64,000 nucleotides of DNA from positions 99,501 through 163,500 of the forward strand of contig NMRB01000434.1 of NCBI GenBank assembly GCA_002633025.1. Reading direction: 5' to 3'. The position numbers and the translations under genes are program-made. The notes beneath the pieces were generated by a model. The model saw nothing but the letters and a program-made list of their open reading frames with translations. It made no database searches and was not told the DNA's origin. The number at the start of each line of letters is the position of its first letter. Position 1 is the stretch's first letter. This document shows positions 57,791 to 64,000 of this stretch, piece after piece. This DNA comes from Notospermus geniculatus (taxonomy: Eukaryota > Nemertea > Pilidiophora > Heteronemertea > Lineidae).

Positions 57791-60700
57791 ATGACGCACT
57801 CAGGTAGTAGAACTGAGGCGGACAAAAGGAAAGAAAATGGAGGGACGAAGGATCCCAATATAACGCAAGGTCCCAAATCGAAAGGAAAATGTCGGAACTG
57901 CATGTTTTGGGTCACGTCTGTCATGATGGCTGGACTTGCCATTGGCATTGGCCTAGTCAAACTATGGTAAGTCGGCCTTGGTTGGCGCTTGGAAGTTCTT
58001 TGGTGGCATTGCCTTTCTTTGCCGAGCCATTGCTTGCTGTTGGAGTTAATTTGCTTCGTCGTATTTTCAGGGACTGAATACGAATAGACATTGGCCCTAG
58101 GCCACGTTGCTCTTCGGAAATCAATACAAATTGACATACCGTAGGGACGGGTTATATTATAAAGAACCTCCATGGATATACCCACAGAAACCCTAATTGA
58201 TGATTAGGGTTAGGTTTGGGCTGGGGTTAGGGTTAGGGTTTCTCGCATCGGGTCCCGGTGGATATAGGCTACTGATAGGCCTTGTGATACTTCTGTCATC
58301 AATGCTGCTGACTTTCAGGTCGATCCATCTGCGGATGATATCAATAACACAGGATGCCCTGGATGATGTGGGAGAGGAGGGTGTGAAAATGTTCCGTGCC
58401 TATGATCGGGATGACGATGGCTATCTGTCCATTGACGAATTTGGTCCAATTTTCCACATGCTGAACATTGCAAATGTAAGTACTAGTATAGGCCTATAAG
58501 TCCCAACATATCAAGCATAGGCCTATGAAGTATATTTTTGTCCTCAGGGAAACATCTATCGAAATTGTAGTATGCCGTAGGTAAAGTTAAAATTAGCTTG
58601 GTTATCACTTGCTGAACTTTTTAAAAAGCTTTTGATTTTGTAACGAGGCAGCGGCATTCATGCCATGGGAACCAACCCACTCAGTGTGCCTCCCATCTGA
58701 CAATAAAAATCCATTTCAATGTGCCTTGTTTCTAAAGATTTATGAAAAAGGTGTCCTGTTTGATATAGACTTTTCCAATTTATGCCTTTATATTTTTGTA
58801 TGCCATTTCCATTTCCTTCGAGGGCGATATGATGTGAGTGCTTTTAACTCATCCATCTGTTAGGATGCCACGTTGCTCTTCGGAAATCAATACAAACTTA
58901 ACTTGGCAAACTTGACTGTCATGACAGAACATACCGGTACGGTACTCTGTAATTCCGTCCTAATATTTGAATACCTAATCACGTTTGCCTTTCTCTGCCA
59001 GATGTGGCTGATTTAATAAACACCATCACTACATAAATTTTATGTAGTGATGGTGTTACATAGTTGCCTGGAAATGACTGGTGTCCAGTGGGCCTGAGAC
59101 CCTCTGCCACAGTTTGTTGTTGTAGAAGTATTGGTATTTGACTTGAGACAGTTTTGCACACTTAGAACACATTCTGAAGTCTGCACTAATTCAAATTCAG
59201 TGTTGTTGCTATTTAATCTTGGCCAACTTTTCTGCACAGATATGTTGCACAGTGTTCCATAGCCTGTTTGCTTTCAGGGCACAATCACCACACAGGAATA
59301 CGACCAATATATTGATCCAACTGACAGCGTTGTCACAATTCAGACAAATTTTGAACCTTTTGATCTCAACAGTCTTTCAAAAGATATGCAAGACAAGGTC
59401 AGTATCGGCAGTATAATGATATTCGCTGTGGAATCTTGATATGTTTATGTCTGATTTCCAATAAATCACATGCTCTTTTGCCAAAAATGGCACGTACCCC
59501 TAAATGTATGGTGACTGCTGAGATTTTGGGTGACCATTGAACCCCAGCTGAAATCCTGAGTTTTCTCTTTCAGTATGGGGGTTTAGAATCCCTTGATGGC
59601 TTGAAAAATTGGAGGGAGCCAAACAAAAAATGGAGGAACTTTGCAGCAAAACATTTCCAAGTCTTCGCACCACCGGACCACAACTATATCAGTCTTGGTC
59701 GAGTTTATGAGATTATCAGATTTCCTGTTTCCAATCCTATGAATCCAATGTTATCAAGCAATCGGTATAACCCACCGAAGTGTGAAGATGATGAGGTTAC
59801 ATTCCAACGACACTGCTGAGCATGTTCCATCCTCGTGCATTCCTCCATATGAGATTCCCACCCCAGGGTGGCAATGCTGCTGTCAGAGCTTTCAACATGA
59901 AATACGTGGACATTGTTTTCAGGTAAATAAAACGTGGATTGAAGGTGACTCAGCCTGATCAACCTTATATTTTTGTGGTGGTGATTTGGGGAGTTTATTC
60001 CCATTTCGCCCGTTACCAGTTCGCCCCTTAAACAAACTGTAGGTAACCCTAACTCTAAGCCTGGACCAAAACCATTGGAGAGCACGTTGGTAAGGGGGAA
60101 ATGGGAAGGCAAAGGTTTGGGGCCATTATGATCAAGATTGTATCAAACTTCCGTGCTTGCTGCTCTTCATTCAGAACAGCAGCCATCTTGAAAGGTCACA
60201 GAATTTTGTTGGTGTGGAACTAGTTGGTTACCACTCAATTACCGGTACGGTACCTGTATCGAACCCCTTGTAGCTACTACTATATGGCACGGCTTAACCC
60301 GCCGGCCATGGAGGACTTCCTTTATGGCCTAGTGGTTAGCGCGTTGGCCTCGGCGGGTACAATACAGTACCTACTTGAATTTCTTATTTTGGCCTTCAGG
60401 ATCCATGCTGAGTATCAGCTGAATGAGCCACCTCACCATCCATTCTGGTTCACCCCAGCTCAGTTCACTGGCAACATCATCATGTCAAGGGATGGATCAG
60501 AGGTCAAATACTTCCGCATGTATGTTCCAAATGATCGCAGACTCAATGTTGGTAAGTAGTGATGCAGTGGTGATGGCATCTTCGATGATCGAAGGCCGAT
60601 CTGCTCACCACTACCTTACACCGCACATCACCCTTCGAGAAAGTGACCGGTCCAGGGCGTATCTGCCGCCTCGAGAAGAAGAGGCCAATCAGAATCGGTG

Positions 60701-62891
60701 TTGTAAAATTTGAATCGTGGTACAAAGAGTTGTAGCCGAAGACCCGATATAAAGTTTCATATGATTGGTCGACCGGTAAAGTTGGCATGGTGCCAAGATA
60801 GGCCGCCGACTGGTCTATTTCTCGAAGGGTGATGTGCGATGTAACGCAGTGGGAGAGCAGATCGGCCTTCGATTATCGAAGATGTGGTGATGGCTGAGTA
60901 CTGCAGTGCATACTAGGAAAGACTGTCAGTAGGCCTACACATTTAGCTGAATGTTTTGACACCTGGTCAGAGTAGGCCAATCTGAGGTTACAGACATTTT
61001 GTATTGTACCTTCAGATATGGAATGGTTGCTGACCACCAAACAAAATGACATGGAAGTTGACATAGGGTACATACCAAAGATGGAACTCGAGTCCATCTC
61101 TGCCTCCAAAGAAGGCCAGGTTCCACTCTGGATGATCCGCATGGAACTCCCCTACAAGAGGAACCTGAGCATAAAGATGAAGCGGAGTCCATCAAATGGT
61201 TTGATGAGATATCAATGGAAGAAGCTATGAAAGCCTTGGAGGTGCAGTTCTACCCCTTTAAAACAGTAAGTTATTGAAGCGTAGGTTCACTTGACTTGAG
61301 TGATTCTTACAGATCTTACCGAAAGAGAAAGTGGTCTTTGAATCTCTTCCATTTTACACAATCTTCATCTTTTCAAATGAATATTCTTTTAAATCTATAA
61401 AATTTTGGAGGAGTCTAGTGTGCCCTGTAACTTTCAACCTTGGTTTACAGGTTGAGTATGTCAATTTCACCAAAGTGTTCGACGTGGCGAAACAAGAAGA
61501 CAAGCTAGTGCACATGATCATGTTGTGGGGTGCACTCGACGACCAGAGTTGCTGAGGTTCAGCGCGGACTCTTCGAGAGTCAGCTCTCGAGAGTCCGCCT
61601 GTTGTAGCTCTGCTGCAACAATACTTTGTGAGCTCATGGGTCCTCAAGATTGATACAGAGGTAAGCAGATGAAAAACGTAGGCCTAGGGCCTACATAATC
61701 TGTTCCCTGTCAGAGCTGTTAAATGAGCTTCTATTTTGAAGCCTTCATTCCCTTTGTTGCTGACCTTTTCAGTCCTGCTGTTGCCATTCTGCTTCATCAA
61801 TAGTTGACTTGGTTGGTGTTTTGAGGTTCTTCAGGCGATCTCTCCTTTCCATGATGACATGATGCCGCCATATTGGCCGTCAAAATGTCAAGCGATGTCA
61901 CAGTGTCAACACACAGATTTTGATGTCAAAATGTTATGACGTGACAGTTTTGACGTCGTCGTGGCCACTTGATGGCCATCATTGCAGATTTTAGCAGTTA
62001 CGTGACCATTGTGACATCAGTGAATAACCTCGATAGAATCTCGGAGTGATTTGATTTACACATTCCAAAAAAGCCCTGTTGATTTTATTTCAGGCATATG
62101 TAAAAGATATGACTCTTCCTGAGGAGACCCGGAGACTTGCACAGATCTGTGAAGACGCTTATGATTTCCCTGTCATGTTGATGGTCTTAAAAAGTGATGG
62201 GACAGTCATACATAAAGCAAATGCAAACACATTAATGGATGAAGATAACTCAGTATCATTAGAAACTTTGTCCACATTAGGGTAAGTGAGTCCTAATATT
62301 CTTTTCGACTGGATCAGGATGTATTTTGAAAGTCCTGTTGCGCTTGCTTGCCCCAAGTCTCAGAACTTACTGGTGGCAAAGAGTAACCTTCACCTGTTCA
62401 GCACCTTTTGGGTGAAACTGGGATGGCCCCATTCAGACTGCTTCAGCGGCTTTTGCCACAAGACAGCAACTTCTAATTGACCACCCAGAACTTTGTGAAA
62501 CCAAACAAAATATTGCACCAAGAAAGCACAGTATGAAGCCAAACAACTTCGTGGCTGTGGTCATATGTTAGCTGCTCCAGCAAATGCAGGCGCTTGTCGC
62601 AAGTGATCATCATTGGTCATCAGTTTACTCAATTATTATCACTGCTGTCTACTACTATTGTAAACCCGCGTCAATGTACATTTCAGCTATTGTGCTGTAA
62701 GGCCGTTAACCCTTTCCTCGATTGCGACAAGTGCCTTCTTTTAGTGGAGCGGGTCACATATTCCTTCCTCTTACTCCGTCAGTTTGCATTGACACTAACA
62801 CTGCTTTTGTCTTTCCAGTATGATGAATGGGAATGCATACATCTATGAGAAATTCCTGAAAAGAGGATTGGGATTGGCCAACCGTATCTAG
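57791..62891 (+). CDS. SELENON: Selenoprotein N (Sec-containing ER membrane protein), two 1-nt frameshifts in the assembly
   Basis: An ER membrane selenoprotein with a luminal redox domain that supports calcium pumping; in humans its loss causes congenital myopathy. Exons: 57791-57966, 58319-58475, 59278-59397, 59574-59922, 60400-60551, 61016-61265, 61451-61660, 62094-62281, 62819-62891, for 558 residues counting Sec and two missing bases (human about 590). Domains: basic cytosolic tail, one membrane helix ([20 protein letters not shown]), EF-hand loop [13 protein letters not shown], conserved [34 protein letters not shown], then WGALDDQSC-Sec-G, the redox centre. The TGA at 61553-61555 is inside exon 7 and the frame after it ([20 protein letters not shown]) matches the family. 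The frame breaks near 59811 and between about 61105 and 61130, while exon phases on both sides agree once one base is added at each. The stop is TAG at 62889. Confidence 0.93.
58201..58241 (+). repeat. Short interstitial telomere-like repeat
   Basis: GATTAGGGTTAGGTTTGGG followed by GGGGTTAGGGTTAGGGTTT. About five TTAGGG-type units in SELENON intron 1. Confidence 0.8.
59019..59057. repeat. Near-perfect palindrome, 19-bp arms, 1-nt spacer
   Basis: AACACCATCACTACATAAA, one T, then its exact complement. Non-coding, SELENON intron 2. Confidence 0.95.
60325..60356 (+). mobile_element. tRNA-like SINE head fragment
   Basis: TGGCCTAGTGGTTAGCGCGT resembles an A box and D arm. No B box follows. SELENON intron 4, about 45 bp upstream of exon 5. 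Confidence 0.4.
60577..60884. mobile_element. MITE with 76-bp terminal inverted repeats
   Basis: The left arm 60577-60652 and right arm 60808-60884 are reverse complements at most positions. Shared blocks include ATCGAAGGCCGATCTGCTC and GCACATCACCCTTCGAGAAA. The interior is about 155 bp and non-coding. SELENON intron 5, starting about 25 bp from the exon 5 donor. Confidence 0.85.
61553..61555 (+). other. SELENON: Selenocysteine-encoding UGA
   Basis: TGA in frame in exon 61451-61660. It sits in the strictly conserved context DDQSC-U-G of SELENON, with family-like coding sequence on both sides and an exon end in the right phase. Confidence 0.95.
61564..61598 (+). promoter_or_regulatory. Selenocysteine redefinition element (SRE) hairpin
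   Basis: GCGGACTCTTCGAGAG (61564-61579), loop TCAG, then CTCTCGAGAGTCCGC (61584-61598). All 15 bases of the 3' arm pair Watson-Crick with one bulged T in the 5' arm. The hairpin starts 8 nt after the UGA. SELENON mRNAs are known to carry a readthrough-stimulating stem-loop just 3' of the Sec codon, so position and shape fit. Confidence 0.85.
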
Positions 62892-64000
62892 GAGACATCC
62901 CTCTCACGACAAGTGTCATCAGCAACAAGCAGATTTCTTACATTTTGTACTTAGTACTCTTGTTCCTATTTTGTCAGTGTTTTAAATTCTTTATCAATGA
63001 TTTGTGCTGCAATATTTTCTGATCTCTTTGATTTTTACTTCAGGGCATATTTTTGTCGAAAGGTACTTTTACGTTGACACGAATAAACTTTTCTTCTCTG
63101 CAATTTCATCTTTGCATGGGTTGTGAATGTCTCCCTTTAGTGCCAGTACTGGTTATCTTGATCTTGACTGTAAGCACTGGAAGTGAACAGTTCATGATGT
63201 GCTTAGGTCTACCACAGCAGCATATGAATCTCACCCATCTGCTTGTAGCTGATGCACAGAACATGTATTTCAATTCTTTCCAGTATTATTCTGTACAAGA
63301 AACATAGTATCTTGCCTTGCCTTGAAAAGTGCAACCTTGCGAGGTTTTATGATACCGGTACATGGGTGTGGTACTTTGCCTGAAAGTTTTTCCATTTCAG
63401 GATAGTCTTAGGGAGGTAGCTTGCCAGGATGACTGCATTCATTGAGAAAGGTTTTCGTCTGTTTGTAGTCACAGCAAATGGATGTCTCATGTCTCTGTTT
63501 GGAAATGAATTAATCCTTTATTTCCTAGTCTAGCAAGTATTGTCTAGAAATGAACAAAGCTTTGGTCCCAAGGTGTGCACTTTTCAAGGTTGGGTCCGTT
63601 AATTACATTCCATTGAAATGAATACTCTTTGTTGAATATATTTTTCTTATGTCTCACCGATAAATTTCATACATCGTCATAAATATGAAACTTGAAAATA
63701 ACTCAATATTTTATAATAATTATGAAAAGTGATGCTGTGTGCTTTGTTGCTTATGTTACCTCTACACCACTGCACTGTTTTGTATGTAATTACAAAGATT
63801 CGGTGTTGCGGTTTGTTGTTGTTTTTGTTAGGGTGTTTGGGGTGAGGGTGCGGTCATTTGTTAACTTTTGAATTCAAGTAAAAAGTACTTCAAGTATAAC
63901 TTTGTTTTCATTGAGTGTGCGACATTAAATGTGTCAAAAATATTACTCCAGATAACGAACTGCAGTTATTGATATACCGTTAATCGGATACTAACTCTAA
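62892..64000 (+). other. SELENON 3' UTR and downstream
   Basis: It should contain the SECIS element needed for Sec insertion. I did not find a convincing one by eye (AUGA, AA in an apical loop, matching GA). An AATAAA lies at 63082-63087. No coding exon is recognised up to the window end; a short frame at 63053 has no homology. Confidence 0.5.
63082..63087 (+). terminator. Candidate SELENON polyadenylation signal
   Basis: AATAAA about 190 bp after the stop. If it is used, the SECIS must lie between 62892 and about 63100; otherwise the 3' UTR is longer. Confidence 0.35.

Noticed and set aside
61553-61555. Premature stop in SELENON
   Set aside because: Conserved Sec context, coding continuation and an adjacent hairpin show it is a recoded UGA.
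62990-63025. SECIS candidate ATGA ... AA ... TGAT
   Set aside because: The distance between ATGA and TGA is too short and the flanks do not pair.
63185-63235. SECIS candidate around TTCATGATGTGCTT ... CATATGAATC
   Set aside because: A six-pair stem and a short lower helix can be drawn, but helix II is too short and the apical AA is missing; left as an idea only.
1-64000. CRISPR arrays, prokaryotic operons, phage or insertion sequences
   Set aside because: All genes are spliced metazoan genes; the repeats are minisatellites, SINEs and MITEs.

Overview
The window is nuclear DNA of an invertebrate animal. It holds seven spliced protein-coding genes with short exons, canonical splice junctions and vertebrate-like metazoan proteins. 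Introns and gaps are packed with short inverted-repeat elements and tRNA-derived SINEs. All seven families are found in deuterostomes and lophotrochozoans, and I cannot narrow the phylum further. The isolated Ns (9 at 27949-27957, single Ns at 30626, 35050 and 39276) and three single-base frameshifts in otherwise intact genes point to a draft assembly.

Layout, left to right. MTA, a NuRD-complex subunit (+, 4162-19618), is missing its 5' end. INTS7 (-, 35503-25868) is complete in 16 exons summing to 955 codons plus stop, and is convergent with MTA. COMMD1 (+, 35569-36816) is complete in 3 exons and head-to-head with INTS7, with only 65 bp between the start codons. A gene-poor 6 kb follows, dominated by a 1.48 kb tandem duplication. 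SGPP, a sphingosine-1-phosphate phosphatase (-, 44807-42900), is complete in 3 exons. Two tandem SCCPDH (saccharopine dehydrogenase-like oxidoreductase) paralogues follow: A (+, 45538-50091) and B (+, 50899-56659). SELENON (+, 57791-62891) has an in-frame selenocysteine UGA.

The genes do not form one pathway. They are a chromatin regulator, an snRNA 3'-processing subunit, a COMMD trafficking adaptor, a lipid phosphatase, two membrane-associated Rossmann oxidoreductases and an ER selenoprotein. The functional links visible here are local: the shared INTS7/COMMD1 promoter and the SCCPDH tandem pair.

The most interesting points are these. (1) SELENON has its Sec codon followed by a near-perfect 15-bp hairpin, the Sec redefinition element. 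(2) SCCPDH-A has a pair of homologous, mutually exclusive exons separated by only 39 nt. (3) Three 145-bp satellite units inside an INTS7 intron each carry an almost perfect CTCF consensus in the same orientation. (4) The MTA protein contains a C2H2 zinc finger, where human MTA1 keeps only the flanking sequence. (5) Two GC-AG introns are fixed by frame and homology. (6) Several partial tandem duplications involve SCCPDH exons and may be real or haplotype artefacts. (7) There is a rich set of TTAA-flanked and other short inverted-repeat elements.
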